From the NCBI RefSeq assembly GCF_022695595.1, contig NZ_CP074380.1:868001-932000 (forward strand): a stretch of 64,000 bases of DNA, read 5' to 3'. Positions 34,391-43,486 of the stretch are shown here, piece by piece. The position numbers and the translations under genes are program-made. Positions within the stretch are counted from its first letter, which is position 1, and the number at the start of each line of letters is the position of its first letter. Under the pieces are notes generated by a model. The model did no database searches. It saw nothing but the letters and a program-made list of their open reading frames with translations, and was not told the origin of the DNA. The stretch is from Streptomyces sp. MST-110588. GTDB taxonomy: Bacteria; Actinomycetota; Actinomycetes; Streptomycetales; Streptomycetaceae.

Positions 34391-35518
34391 TCAGATCTCC
34401 TCGTGGAGCGCGTGGAGGGCAGGGGTCGCGGTGATGCGCAGGTCGGGCCCGAGCCGCGCGATGTCGGTGACGTCCAGGCGCAACGCCTGGTCGAGAGTGG
34501 TGATTCCGGCGTCGCCGAGGGCGGCGGGGCCGGCGCCGAGCAGGACGGGCGCCAGGTAGCCGACGACCTTGTCGACGGCGCCCGCGGCGAGGAAGGCCCC
34601 GGCCAGGGTCGGGCCGCCTTCGAGGAGGACGGAGCGTACGTCCCGTTCGTACAGGGCCTTGAGCAGGGCGGGGATGTGCAGTCCGGTGCCGTCCGCGGCG
34701 CGTGGCAGCCGCAGGATCGGCGCGAGTCCTTGCAGGTGGGTGGCGTCGGCGTGCTCGTCGACCGCGATCAGGGTGGGGGCGGTGCCGTCCAGGACGCGGG
34801 CGCCGGGCTTGACGGCGGTGGCCCGGGTGTCGATGACCACCCGCAGCGGCTGGGTGACCTCGGCGTCGGTCACTCCGGCGACCCTGGCCCCGAGCTGCGG
34901 GTCGTCGGTACGGGCCGTGCCGGAGCCGACGATCACCGCGTCGGCGCGGGCCCGCAGCCGGTGGACGTCCGCGCGGGACTCCCGGGAGGTGATCCAGCGG
35001 CTGGTGCCGTCGGCGGCGGCGATCCGGCCGTCGAGGGTGGCGGCGTACTTCCACAGCACGAAGGGGCGGCGGCGCAGTACGGCGGTCAGCCACGCCTCGT
35101 TCCCGGCGGCGGCCTCGTCGGCGAGCAGGCCGCCCTCTACGTCGACGCCGGCGGCGGCCAGGGTCGCGGCGCCGCCCGTGGCGGTGGGGTCGGGGTCGGC
35201 GACGGCGTAGCGGACGCGGGCGATCCCGGCGTCGATCAGGGCCTGGGCACAGGGGCCGGTGCGCCCGGTGTGGTTGCAGGGCTCCAATGTGACCAGTGCG
35301 GTGCCGCCGCGGGCCCGCTCGCCTGCCGCGCGCAGGGCGTGGACCTCGGCGTGCGGGCCGCCGGCGCGCTGGTGCCAGCCCTCGCCGACGGTACGGCCGG
35401 CGGCGTCCAGGACGACACAGCCGACGACGGGGTTGGGGCTGGTGTGCCCGAGACCGCGCGCGGCGAGTTCAATGGCTCGGCGCATCGCCGCGGTCTCGGC
35501 GGGGGCTGCGGTGGCCAC
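34391..35518 (-). CDS. ribD: bifunctional diaminohydroxyphosphoribosylaminopyrimidine deaminase/reductase
   Basis: A 375-residue enzyme for the second and third steps of riboflavin synthesis. The deaminase half carries the zinc site: PHAEVHALRAAG and VTLEPCNHTGRTGPCAQAL. The reductase half has LKYAATLDGRIA-type KYAATLDGRIAAADGTSRWITS, RADAVIVGSGTARTDDPQL, and the NADPH region VLLEGGPTLAGAFL. The GTG at 35518 is preceded by AGGAGG at 5-base spacing. It is the first gene behind the FMN riboswitch. Confidence 0.96.
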   Translation of the reverse strand: MATAAPAETAAMRRAIELAARGLGHTSPNPVVGCVVLDAAGRTVGEGWHQRAGGPHAEVHALRAAGERARGGTALVTLEPCNHTGRTGPCAQALIDAGIARVRYAVADPDPTATGGAATLAAAGVDVEGGLLADEAAAGNEAWLTAVLRRRPFVLWKYAATLDGRIAAADGTSRWITSRESRADVHRLRARADAVIVGSGTARTDDPQLGARVAGVTDAEVTQPLRVVIDTRATAVKPGARVLDGTAPTLIAVDEHADATHLQGLAPILRLPRAADGTGLHIPALLKALYERDVRSVLLEGGPTLAGAFLAAGAVDKVVGYLAPVLLGAGPAALGDAGITTLDQALRLDVTDIARLGPDLRITATPALHALHEEI

Positions 35519-35673
35519 CGGGTCCTCCTGCCTCTTCGGGCACGGACTCCGGGGCTGTCGGAACGACAGATGAAGCGGGTAGGAGACACCGGATACACCG
35601 GGGCCGGGAATACGGGCCGCCCGTTGACGAACGGAGCGACCGCCGACGGCGGTGTACCGGGAACTCACCCGCC

Positions 35674-35803
35674 GCGCACTGCCTCCCATCCGGACTTTCA
35701 CCGTCGGTGCAGGAATTCCACCTGCTCAACCGGCCGCTGGCTGCGGACGGGTCGCGGACTGTAACCGCCGGTTCGGACTTTCACCGACCCCGGAGTGCGC
35801 TGC
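35674..35803 (-). promoter_or_regulatory. FMN riboswitch (RFN element)
   Basis: On the minus strand the conserved RFN core is clear: GGTCGGTGAAAGTCC, ACCGGCGGTTACAGTCCGCGA, GGAATTCCTGCACCGACGGTGAAAGTCCGGATGGGAG. The closing P1 stem pairs GCGCACT with AGTGCGC (35794-35800 with 35674-35680) without mismatch. It lies 155 bases before the ribD start. FMN binding lowers expression of rib operons; whether through termination or translation could not be decided from this leader. Confidence 0.95.
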
Positions 35804-35959
35804 GTATCGTCAGTACGGCTCCATACTGCCACGTCTGATCGCCGCCCACGCGGACCGCACCCTGTGTGCTGACTCACAGCCGCCGCCAACTCCCGGCCCG
35901 GCGGCGGCTGTCCGGGGAGCGGGACAATGAAGCTCTCTTGACGAGGGGGTTGCATCGCG

Positions 35960-36826
35960 ATGGCGACGGTTCTTGTGACAGGCGGCACCGGAACGCTGGG
36001 GCGAGCGGTGACCGCACGGCTGGCGGCCACGGGACACGAGGTGCGCTCACTGAGCCGCCGGGCGCCGGTGAGCGCGCCGGAGGCGGGTTCACGCTCCGTC
36101 TCGTCCGGCTCGCACCCCGGCGCGCGTCCGCGCTCGTACGCCGTCGATCTGCGGGACGGCGTGGGGCTGGACGAGGCGGTCCGGGGCGCCGACGCGATCG
36201 TGCACTGCGCCACCATGACCGCGGGCGGTGACGTACAGGCGGCCGGACAGCTCATCGAGGCGGCCCGGCGGGCCCGCGTACCGCACCTCCTCTACATCTC
36301 CATCGTCGGCATCGACCGCGTTCCGCTCCGCTACTACCGCGACAAGCTCCAGGTCGAACGGCTGCTGGCGGAGTCCGGGGCGGGCTGGACGGTGCTGCGT
36401 ACGACCCAGTTCCACGACCTGGTGCTGCGGCTGGTCAAGGCGGGCGCCCGCGCCCCGGTGATCCCGGTGCCGGCCGGCATCCGGGTGCAGCCCATCGACG
36501 TACGGGACGTCGCCGGGCGGCTGGCAAGGCTGGCGACGGCGCCGCCCGCGGGCCGGGTCGCGGACATGGGCGGCCCGGAGGTCCGTGACCTGGGCGAACT
36601 GGTACGCCTCACCCTGTTGGTCGGGGGCCGGCGGCGCCTGCTGGTGCCCCTGTGGTTCCCGGGCGCGGTGGCCGCGGCCTTCCGCTCGGGCCACCACCTC
36701 GCCCCGGAGCACGCCACCGGCACGGTCACGTACGAGGAGTTCCTCGCGAAGCGGTCCGGGGGACGGGCGGAGGACGGGCTGGTCATGGGGGTACGTCCCC
36801 GCAGGGGCTCAAGACGGTGGGGGTGA
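35960..36826 (+). CDS. NmrA-like/atypical SDR NAD(P)-binding protein
   Basis: A 288-residue Rossmann-fold protein. The dinucleotide loop is VLVTGGTGTLGRAVTARLAATGHEV at 4-28. DLRDGVGLDEAVRGADAIVHCAT and LYISIVGIDRVPLRYYRDKLQVERLL supply the extended-SDR-like YxxxK region (YYRDK). The C-terminal part IDVRDVAGRLARLATAPP matches NmrA-like/complex-I assembly-type members. It may reduce a substrate or sense NAD(P)H. GAGGGGG lies upstream of the ATG. It diverges from ribD across the riboswitch region. Confidence 0.87.
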   Translation: MATVLVTGGTGTLGRAVTARLAATGHEVRSLSRRAPVSAPEAGSRSVSSGSHPGARPRSYAVDLRDGVGLDEAVRGADAIVHCATMTAGGDVQAAGQLIEAARRARVPHLLYISIVGIDRVPLRYYRDKLQVERLLAESGAGWTVLRTTQFHDLVLRLVKAGARAPVIPVPAGIRVQPIDVRDVAGRLARLATAPPAGRVADMGGPEVRDLGELVRLTLLVGGRRRLLVPLWFPGAVAAAFRSGHHLAPEHATGTVTYEEFLAKRSGGRAEDGLVMGVRPRRGSRRWG

Positions 36827-36875
36827 TCCGGGTGAGCATGTGTGAGCCCGGGGGCCTGGGAGCCCGGGATCACCC
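36821..36875. terminator. bidirectional terminator between convergent genes
   Basis: GGGTGATCCGGG (36821-36832) and CCCGGGATCACCC (36863-36875) pair with a single bulged base, and AGCCCGGG/CCTGGG elements lie inside. The left arm contains the stop codon of the NmrA-like gene, and the right arm touches the stop of the ROK gene. Confidence 0.7.
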
Positions 36876-38162
36876 GGGCGCCGCTGCCGGCTTCCGGTCC
36901 GCCGGGACGAACAGGTCCCGCTGGGCGGCGTCCGTCGCGGCGAGCACCGCGCCGCACAGCACGGCCCGGCCGCCGACCGTCCCGGCACGGACCTCCGTAC
37001 GCAGCGGGGAGATCCGCGCGAGGTGCCCGGCGACCCGCGTCGCCAGCACGTCACCGCCCGCGCGGCCGGTCTCGCCGCCCAGTACGACACAGCCGGGATC
37101 CAGCACGGCGCTGACGGCCGCCACACCGACGGCGATACGGGCGGCGAGCTCGTCGAGGAAGCCCGCGGCGGCGGGGCCCGCGGCCAGCGCGGCCCGGACG
37201 GCCGCCTCGGCGGGATGCGCGGGCGCCGCGTCTCCCCCTTCGCCCCCGGCGCCGTACTCCTCCGCGGCACCGGGACCTGCCACGGCATCAGGATCTGCCG
37301 CGATGCCGTGTTCCGCCGCGAGGCCGAGGATCGCGGCGGAGCCCGCGAGGGAGTGGAAGCCGCCGTCGCAGCTACTCGCCGTGGGCAGCGCGCCGGTGCC
37401 GGGCACGGGCAGGAAGCCGATCTCACCGGTGCCGCCGGAGGCCCCGCGGCGCAGCCTGCCGTCCAGGACGACGGCGGCGCCGGTGCCGTGCCCGAGCCAG
37501 AGCAGGACGAAGGTGTCGCGGTCACGGGCGGCTCCGGCCCGCTGTTCGGCGAGCGCGGCGAGGTTGACCTCGTTCTCCACCAGCACGGAGGTGTCACGGA
37601 ACCCGCCGACCGCGCCGATCAGCGCGGTGTGCCAGGCCGGGACCCAGTCGGTGCCGCCGAGCCGTCCGGTGGCGGGGTCGATGAGACCGGGCGCGCCCAC
37701 GGCGACGGTGTGCGGCCGGTCGGCGTCCGCCCGGACCAGGCACTTCTCCAACGCGGCGAGTCCGGCCTCGGCCGCCTGCGCCGGTTCGGTGCCCGGCGGG
37801 ACGGGAACGGTCTGCTCGGCGAGCACCCGGCCCAGGAGGTCGGCGACCGCCACGGTGGCGCTGTGGGGCCGCAGGTCCAGGGCGGCCGTATGGGCCCGGT
37901 TGGCGACGATGCCGTACAGCCGGGCGTTGGGCCCGCGCCGCTGCGCGCCGCTCTCGCCGACCACTGCGAGCAGACCCGCCTCCTGGAGGCGTTCGACGAG
38001 GTCGGCGACGGTCGGCCGGGAGAGTCCCGTCAGAGCCTTGAGCTGCCCGGCCGTCAGGGGTCCCTCGGATACCAACAGGCGTAGAGCGAGGCGGTCGTTG
38101 ATGGCCCGCGCGGTGCTCGGCGAGGCGGTACGGCCGACGGCGGGCCCACGCGTGCGATTCAT
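36870..38162 (-). CDS. ROK family transcriptional regulator
   Basis: A 430-residue ROK protein. Residues 20-85 form a winged helix (ALRLLVSEGPLTAGQLKALTGLSRPTVADLVERLQEAGLL). The sugar-kinase-like part shows ALDLRPHSATVAVADLLGRVL, VAVGAPGLIDPATG, VENEVNLAALAEQ, LWLGHGTGAAVVLDGRLRRGASGGTGEIGFLPV and a DCVVLGGE-like GCVVLGGETGRAG. The expected cluster of three zinc cysteines is reduced to SSCDGGFHSLAG. ROK regulators bind sugars or sugar phosphates. It is divergent from an MFS gene with a palindrome in the shared region, so it probably represses that exporter or importer. Confidence 0.9.
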   Translation of the reverse strand: MNRTRGPAVGRTASPSTARAINDRLALRLLVSEGPLTAGQLKALTGLSRPTVADLVERLQEAGLLAVVGESGAQRRGPNARLYGIVANRAHTAALDLRPHSATVAVADLLGRVLAEQTVPVPPGTEPAQAAEAGLAALEKCLVRADADRPHTVAVGAPGLIDPATGRLGGTDWVPAWHTALIGAVGGFRDTSVLVENEVNLAALAEQRAGAARDRDTFVLLWLGHGTGAAVVLDGRLRRGASGGTGEIGFLPVPGTGALPTASSCDGGFHSLAGSAAILGLAAEHGIAADPDAVAGPGAAEEYGAGGEGGDAAPAHPAEAAVRAALAAGPAAAGFLDELAARIAVGVAAVSAVLDPGCVVLGGETGRAGGDVLATRVAGHLARISPLRTEVRAGTVGGRAVLCGAVLAATDAAQRDLFVPADRKPAAAPG

Positions 38163-38274
38163 GAGCGAATCCTTTCAGAGCGCTTGACCGGGCTGCTCGG
38201 CCTCCGGATCGCCGGCGGCGGGCCGGCGCTCCCTCGTCCCGGCCTCCCGCTTCACCGGCCATATCGGCGATCTT

Positions 38275-38299
38275 ATTATCAGGCAGGTTCCCTGATAAT
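38275..38299. promoter_or_regulatory. 9-bp inverted repeat operator between ROK and MFS genes
   Basis: ATTATCAGG (38275-38283) and CCTGATAAT (38291-38299) are perfect inverted copies with a 7-base spacer. The element is strikingly AT-rich for this DNA and sits 9 bases before the MFS start, where a bound regulator would block transcription. ROK repressors bind AT-rich palindromes of this size. Confidence 0.8.
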
Positions 38300-38308
38300 T
38301 TACGTACC

Positions 38309-39571
38309 ATGACCGACTCCGGTACCGCGAACGCCGCCCCGCTCCCCCGGAACCGCCTGCGCCGCGCACGCCGGGCCGTCGCCCTGGTCTTCCTCGTCCA
38401 CGGTTCGGTCACCGGCAACTTCGCCACCCGCATCCCCTGGATCCAGGACCACAGCGGCATCAGCGCAGGTCAGCTCGGCCTCGCCCTGGCCTTCCCCGCA
38501 ATCGGCGCGTCGCTGGCCATGCCGCTCGCGGGCCGGATCAGCCACCGCCTCGGGGCCCGTACGGCGCTGCGCGTCCTGCTCGCCCTGTGGACGCTGTCCC
38601 TGGTGCTGCCCGCCCTCTCCCCCGATCTGTACGTCCTGTGCGCCGCGCTGCTCGTGTACGGCGCGTCCTCGGGCATGGCGGACGTGACGATGAACGCGCT
38701 GGGCGTGGAGACCGAGGACCGCCTCGGGAAACCGATCATGTCGGGGCTGCACGGGATGTGGAGCCTGGGCGCGCTGCTCGGCTCGGCGGCCGGTACGGTC
38801 GCGGCGCACGCCGGCACCGACGCCCGGCTGCACCTGGCCGCCGCCGCGGCCGTACTGACCCTGCTCGGCGCGCTGGTCTGCCACGGCACGCTGGACCTGC
38901 GCAGCACGCCCGAGGAGCACCCGCCGCCCCGCTTCGCGCTGCCGCCCAGGTCCGCGCTGGTCATCGGCGCGGTCGGCTTCTGCGCGGTCTTCGCCGAGGG
39001 CGCGAGCCTGGACTGGTCGGCGGTTTACCTACGGGACGAGCTGAGCACCGACGCCGGCCTGGCGGCGGCCTCGACCACCGCCCTGTCCTGCACCATGACA
39101 CTCGCCCGGCTGGCGGGCGACCGGGTGGTGGCCCGCTTCGGGCCGGTCCGTACCGTACGGGCGGGCGGGGTGCTGGCCACGGCGGGCGGTGCGCTGATCG
39201 TCCTCGCCCGCCACCCGGCGCCGGCCATGGCCGGCTTCGCCCTGATCGGGCTGGGTATCGCGGTCGTGGTCCCGCTCGCCTTCGCCGCCGCCGGACGCCG
39301 CGGCCCGGCACCGAGCCAGGCCATAGCGGGGGTCGCCACGATCACCTACACCTCCGGGCTGATCGCGCCGTCCGCGGTCGGCTCGATCGCCCAGGCCGCC
39401 TCGCTCACCGCGTCCTTCGCCCTGATCACCGCGCTGGCCTTCGGTCTCGTCCTCGGCGCGGGCGTACTGCGGCCCCGCGGGCGCGGCGTCACCGGCGCGT
39501 CCACGGCCCCGGCCGATGATCCGGCGCCGGCCGATGACCCGGCGCCGGCGCCCGGCCGGAAGCACTCCTGA
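38309..39571 (+). CDS. MFS transporter
   Basis: A 420-residue major facilitator protein with 12 predicted helices. The opening VALVFLVHGSVTGNFATRIPWIQDHSGISAGQLGLAL and the loop GRISHRLGARTAL (MFS motif A) are visible, as are YGASSGMADVTMNALGVE and GLHGMWSLGALLGSAAG. The two latter resemble the FucP/YfkF-like group of sugar or drug transporters. The tail APADDPAPADDPAPAPG is a repeat. The start is only 9 bases behind the ROK operator, so translation may be leaderless or nearly so. Confidence 0.9.
   Translation: MTDSGTANAAPLPRNRLRRARRAVALVFLVHGSVTGNFATRIPWIQDHSGISAGQLGLALAFPAIGASLAMPLAGRISHRLGARTALRVLLALWTLSLVLPALSPDLYVLCAALLVYGASSGMADVTMNALGVETEDRLGKPIMSGLHGMWSLGALLGSAAGTVAAHAGTDARLHLAAAAAVLTLLGALVCHGTLDLRSTPEEHPPPRFALPPRSALVIGAVGFCAVFAEGASLDWSAVYLRDELSTDAGLAAASTTALSCTMTLARLAGDRVVARFGPVRTVRAGGVLATAGGALIVLARHPAPAMAGFALIGLGIAVVVPLAFAAAGRRGPAPSQAIAGVATITYTSGLIAPSAVGSIAQAASLTASFALITALAFGLVLGAGVLRPRGRGVTGASTAPADDPAPADDPAPAPGRKHS
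39506..39560 (+). repeat. 18-bp in-frame repeat at MFS C terminus
   Basis: CCGGCCGATGATCCGGCG is followed by a copy with one change and a partial third copy. It encodes APADDP repeats just before the MFS stop codon. Confidence 0.75.
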
Positions 39572-39626
39572 CCGGGCCCCTTGAGGGAAACCCTGACGGC
39601 TCGCAAGCTCTCAGGTCACTCCCCGG

Positions 39627-40115
39627 TCACGCCGCCTCGGCTGCCTCGGCGATCGTCTGCGGACCGAGCAGTTCGTTCGCTATCGCGCGGGCGCGCTCGG
39701 ACCATGGGGTGGGGCGCAGCGTCCGCGCGTCGATCCGGACCAGGACGCGGTGCCCGTGGGCGTGGGTCGCCGTACCGTCGGCGGAGCAGACGCGGAACCC
39801 GTAGGTCAGGCTCGTACGGCCGATCTTGTGGACCCACAGGTGCACGGCGTACGCGCCGGGCCGGGCGATCGGCATCTCGTAGCTGACCCGCATCTCCTTG
39901 ATGACGTTGCTCAGGTCGCCGGCCTTCTCCCAGTCGCCTTCGAAGCCGAAGCCGCGCTCCTGCCAGTACGCGGCCCAGGCGCGCTCGACCAGCAGGGGGT
40001 AGCGCGAGTTGTGCAGCATGCCGAGCGCGTCGAGGTCGTCGAAGTGCACGGTGACCGGAACCAGTTGCCCGTACGGAACGGCTCCGGTGGGGACCTGGGG
40101 GGCTTCGACAGTCAC
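39627..40115 (-). CDS. hotdog-fold acyl-CoA thioesterase (4HBT type)
   Basis: A 162-residue single hotdog domain protein. The catalytic region is VTVHFDDLDALGMLHNSRYPLLVERA, where the Asp of the LD.LGMLHN block is the family nucleophile or base. Then come MRVSYEMPIARPGAYAVHLWVHKIGRTSLTYGFRVC and HAHGHRVLVRID. The family hydrolyses acyl-CoA or acyl-ACP thioesters. The GTG at 40115 has AGGAG 8 bases upstream and was chosen over an ATG at 40172. A palindrome lies about 60 bases before the start. Confidence 0.87.
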   Translation of the reverse strand: MTVEAPQVPTGAVPYGQLVPVTVHFDDLDALGMLHNSRYPLLVERAWAAYWQERGFGFEGDWEKAGDLSNVIKEMRVSYEMPIARPGAYAVHLWVHKIGRTSLTYGFRVCSADGTATHAHGHRVLVRIDARTLRPTPWSERARAIANELLGPQTIAEAAEAA

Positions 40116-40174
40116 GACGGGTTCTCCTGATGCTTCTGTTACTGCTGAGACTTCTGGGACAAGCCTCGCCATAC

Positions 40175-40188
40175 TAAGCGCCCGCTTA
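40175..40188. promoter_or_regulatory. TetR-like palindrome before thioesterase gene
   Basis: TAAGCGCCCGCTTA is an exact 14-bp palindrome with arms TAAGCG/CGCTTA, about 60 bases before the thioesterase start. Palindromes of this form are typical of TetR-family operators in lipid metabolism. No TetR gene is in the window. Confidence 0.5.
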
Positions 40189-40266
40189 AGCCGCTCCGCC
40201 GCCGGGCCCGTTCGTCGGCGGAACCACCGCCACGGGCGCACATCGCGGGCATCCGCGATGACGGCC

Positions 40267-40320
40267 TTACCGGGCGGCCCGTCCTTATCGGGCGGTCCGT
40301 CCTTATCGGGCAGTCCGTGC
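40267..40320. repeat. 18-bp tandem repeat behind permease gene
   Basis: Three units of TTATCGGGCGGTCCGTCC type (40267-40284, 40285-40302, 40303-40320) with two or three differences. The array ends 5 bases before the permease stop codon (complement of 40326-40328). Confidence 0.9.
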
Positions 40321-40325
40321 GGGCG

Positions 40326-41709
40326 TCAGCGAGATTCGTCGGCGGACTGGTCGTATTCGCTGGTGCCGCCGTCCAGGAGTGGTTGTTCGCGGCGTTTCGC
40401 GGCGGCGGAAAGCCAGCGCAGTGCGTGGTAGCCGGTCAGGACGATCAAGGTGCCGAGCGCGATGCCGCTCAGCTCGAAGTTGCCACCGATCTTCAGGCTG
40501 ACGCCGCCGATGCCAATGATGACGCCCGCGGCGACCGGTACCAGGTTCAGCGGCTGGGCGAAGTCCACCTTGTTCCGTACCCAGATCTGCGCGCCGAGCA
40601 GGCCGATCATGCCGTACAGGATGACGGTGATGCCGCCCAGCACGCCGCCGGGGATCGCGGCGACGACCGCGCCGAACTTCGGGCACAGGCCGAAGAGCAG
40701 CGCGAAACCGGCCGCCGCCCAGTAGGCCGCGGTGGAGTAGATACGGGTTGCCGCCATGACGCCGATGTTTTCCGCGTAAGTGGTGGTGGCCGGCCCGCCC
40801 ACCGCGGTGGACAGCATGGTCGCGGTTCCGTCCGCGACGATGGCCGTACCCAGCTTGTCGTCCAGGGAGTCGCCGGTCATCTCCCCGACGGCCTTCACGT
40901 GCCCCGCGTTCTCCGCGACCAGGGCCACCAGGACCGGCAGCGCGACGAGGATCGCCGAAGCCGAGAAATTGGGGGCGTGCAGGCTGGGCAGGCCGAGCCA
41001 GTCCGCCTTGGCGACGCCCGAGAAGTCGATGCGCCAGTGATCGACGACCTGACCGGCCCCGTTCGCCGAATGGATCTTTCCCGTCGTCCGGTCCAGGACC
41101 CAGGACAGCGCATAGCCGAAGACCAGCCCGAGGAAGATCGCGATGCGCGACCAGAAGCCCCGCAGCACCACCAGCGCCAATCCGGTGAACAGCATGGTGG
41201 CCAGTGCGCTCCACTGGTCCTGCGGCCAGTACGTCCCGCTGCCACCGGGGCGAGGTTGAAGCCGATGAGCATGACCACGGCGCCGGTCACCACCGGTGGA
41301 AGCACCGCGTGGATCACCCGGGCCCCGAGGATGTGGATGATGACGCCGCAGACGGCCAGTGCGGCGCCGACGACGAGGAGGGCGCCTGTCAGCGTGCCGG
41401 CATCCCCGCCCTGGCCGGCGATGACCGCGGAAACTCCCACGAAGGAGAGGGACGATCCGAGATAGCTCGGAATCCGCCTCTGGTCATCAGAAGGAACAAA
41501 ACGGTCGCCACGCCGGATGCCATGAGGGCGAGGTTCGGATCCAGGCCCATGAGTACCGGGGCCACGAAGCACGCGCCGATCATCGAGACGACGTGCTGTG
41601 CCCCGAGACCGATCGTGCGCCCCCAGTTCAGCCGTTCGTCCGGCTTGACCACCTCGCCAGGCTCCAGGCGCTTGCCGTCCCCGTGTAGCGTCCACCCGAA
41701 GCCAGGCAT
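40326..41709 (-). CDS. NCS2 uracil/xanthine permease, frameshifted twice
   Basis: A nucleobase:cation symporter-2 family protein, about 461 residues once repaired, with 12-14 helices. Start MPGFGWTLHGDGKRLEPGEVV; family blocks include GLGAQHVVSMIGACFVAPVLMG, AENAGHVKAVGEMTG, STAVGGPATTTYAENIGVMA and PGGVLGGITVILYGMIGLLGAQIWV. The reading shifts at about 41474-41478 (LLMTRG then RIPSYLGSS) and again at 41235-41237 (APVAAG then TYWPQDQWSAL). Each break lacks one G/C base, and the frames align exactly outside them. It imports uracil or purines with protons. Two independent deletions in an otherwise clean gene suggest sequence errors. Confidence 0.85.
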
Positions 41710-42013
41710 GATCACTCTCCAGATGTTCCATGCCCCGCACGTCACGGGGCCGAAGTGATGAGTAGTCCAACACTTCGGCGGGGGCAAATCGAACGAGCCC
41801 GGCCGTGGCTGCCCTGAGCGAGTGAACCGGTCGTTCGCAGGGCGGTGGAGGACGGCGAGAGGCGCTCGGGGCGGTGGAGAGCGCTGGGGGCGCTGGGGCG
41901 CGAGCGAGCCGGGGTACGGGGTGGGGCCCGCGCCCCGGCTCACGCTCGGCGTGTGGCGTACGGCGCGCGCCGGGCGTACAGCGGACCCTGTGCGCCCGGC
42001 GGACGGCCGCGGC

Positions 42014-42466
42014 TCAGCCGAGGTTCTTGACCGCCTGGTAGTAGGTCCAGGCCAGAGTGTCGCAGGAGACCTTCTTGGCACCGCTGTACGCCGAGCAGAC
42101 CCGCTTGAGGTCCTCGTACAGGGCGTTGTCCAGGCGCGGCTTGTTGGCCGGGAAGGTGCCGGCCTTCTTGTAGTTGCGGTAGCCGAAGTCGTGGCGGGCG
42201 CAGGAGGTCTCGAAGGGGAAGCCCAGCGGGTTGTCGGGCGACTTGGAGCAGTAGTCGGTGGACCAGTCGAACCCGTACGCGGCCCACTTCGCCTGGTTGT
42301 TACGAGCCGCCAGCCACGCGTTGTAGCTGCTCGCGCTCGTCTGCGTCCAGGAGGAGAGCACCTGGGCCTTGTCGGCCGGCGCGGCCTGGGCGGGCGCGGT
42401 CGCCGCGACCAGGGCGGTGACGGTCATGGCCGAGGCGGACAGCGCGGTGGCGAGTCTTCGGGACAT
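42014..42466 (-). CDS. secreted prokaryotic phospholipase A2
   Basis: A 150-residue exported protein with signal peptide MSRRLATALSASAMTVTALVAATAPAQA. The catalytic stretch FETSCARHDFGYRNYKKAG contains the His92-Asp93 dyad of streptomycete-type phospholipase A2. Four further cysteines could form two disulfides. It hydrolyses the sn-2 ester of phospholipids with calcium, and the HD/Y block fits this. GGAGG precedes the ATG at 42466. The gene stands alone between the permease and DUF5995. Confidence 0.92.
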   Translation of the reverse strand: MSRRLATALSASAMTVTALVAATAPAQAAPADKAQVLSSWTQTSASSYNAWLAARNNQAKWAAYGFDWSTDYCSKSPDNPLGFPFETSCARHDFGYRNYKKAGTFPANKPRLDNALYEDLKRVCSAYSGAKKVSCDTLAWTYYQAVKNLG

Positions 42467-42676
42467 TGCGGCAACCTCCGTCGGGGGGCGCCCCGTTGGG
42501 GCCGGGGCGCTGTGTCGGAGGCAGAAACTAGCGATCACACAGAAGTGGCCACAGTGGTTTAAGGCGTGACTTAAAAACGCACGGGCAACAAGCAGGCACG
42601 CCGGGGGTTACCTCGTTCCGGTCATACGCTCGCGCATCACGCATGTGCTGCGTATCACCGGTGTCACGCTGAGCGG

Positions 42677-43486
42677 ATGACGACGACTCGGCGGCCCGGT
42701 ACGGCTGCGCCCGGCGGGCGGTACGGGCAGGGCGACGCGGTGGGCCCGGTCACGGCCGGCCCGGTCCTGGCGGTTCCCGACGCGGCGGACCCGGCCGGGG
42801 CCCCGTACCCCGCTCCACGGGCGGCGACGGCCGTGGAGGAGGTGCTGGCGCGGATGCGGACGCTGCGCGCCGCACTGCCGCCCACGGACGGTGTGGCCGT
42901 CTTCAACCAGGTCTACCTGACGGTCACCGAAGAGGTGGCGCTGCGGATCGGTGCGGGCGCCTTCCAGGACCCGGTGGCGGCCGGCGAGCTGGACGCGCTG
43001 TTCGCACGGCGCTTCTTCGGCGCGGTGGACGCCGCGTCCGCGGGTCTGCGGCCACCGGCCTGCTGGCGTCCGCTGTTCCAGATGCGGCGCCACCCGGGCG
43101 TGTCACCGCTGCAGTTCGCGCTGGCCGGGATCAACGCCCACATCGGGCACGACCTGGCGCTGGCCGTCGTGGACGCCTGCCGCGTCCTGGGGTGCGGTCC
43201 GGCGGCCCTGGAGGGCGACTTCGACCGGATCGGCGGGGTCCTGGCCGGTATGGAGGAGCGGATCAGGGAGAGCCTGATGCCCGGCCCGGACGTACTGGAC
43301 ATCGCCGACCCGCTCACCCACCTCGCCGGCTGCTGGAGCCTGGACCGGGCCCGGGACGGCGCCTGGGCCGCCGCCCGCGTCCTGTGGGGCCTGCGCGGAC
43401 TCCCCGAGGTCGCCGAGGAGTTCGCCGAGCGGCTGGATGCGGGCGTGGGGCTGGTCGGACGGTGTCTGCTCACCCCGCTCGCATGA
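42677..43486 (+). CDS. DUF5995 family protein
   Basis: A 269-residue soluble protein of unknown function. The DUF5995 core begins near residue 50: VEEVLARMRTLRAALPPTDGVAVFNQVYLTVTEEVA. Conserved features then are FARRFFGAVDAA, SPLQFALAGINAHIGHDLALAVVDACR (HIxxDL with His and Asp) and AGCWSLDRARDGAW. The helical make-up and paired His/Asp suggest, without proof, a metal-binding or oxygenase-like fold. The N-terminal 45 residues are Gly/Ala/Pro-rich. A hairpin straddles its stop codon. Confidence 0.82.
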   Translation: MTTTRRPGTAAPGGRYGQGDAVGPVTAGPVLAVPDAADPAGAPYPAPRAATAVEEVLARMRTLRAALPPTDGVAVFNQVYLTVTEEVALRIGAGAFQDPVAAGELDALFARRFFGAVDAASAGLRPPACWRPLFQMRRHPGVSPLQFALAGINAHIGHDLALAVVDACRVLGCGPAALEGDFDRIGGVLAGMEERIRESLMPGPDVLDIADPLTHLAGCWSLDRARDGAWAAARVLWGLRGLPEVAEEFAERLDAGVGLVGRCLLTPLA

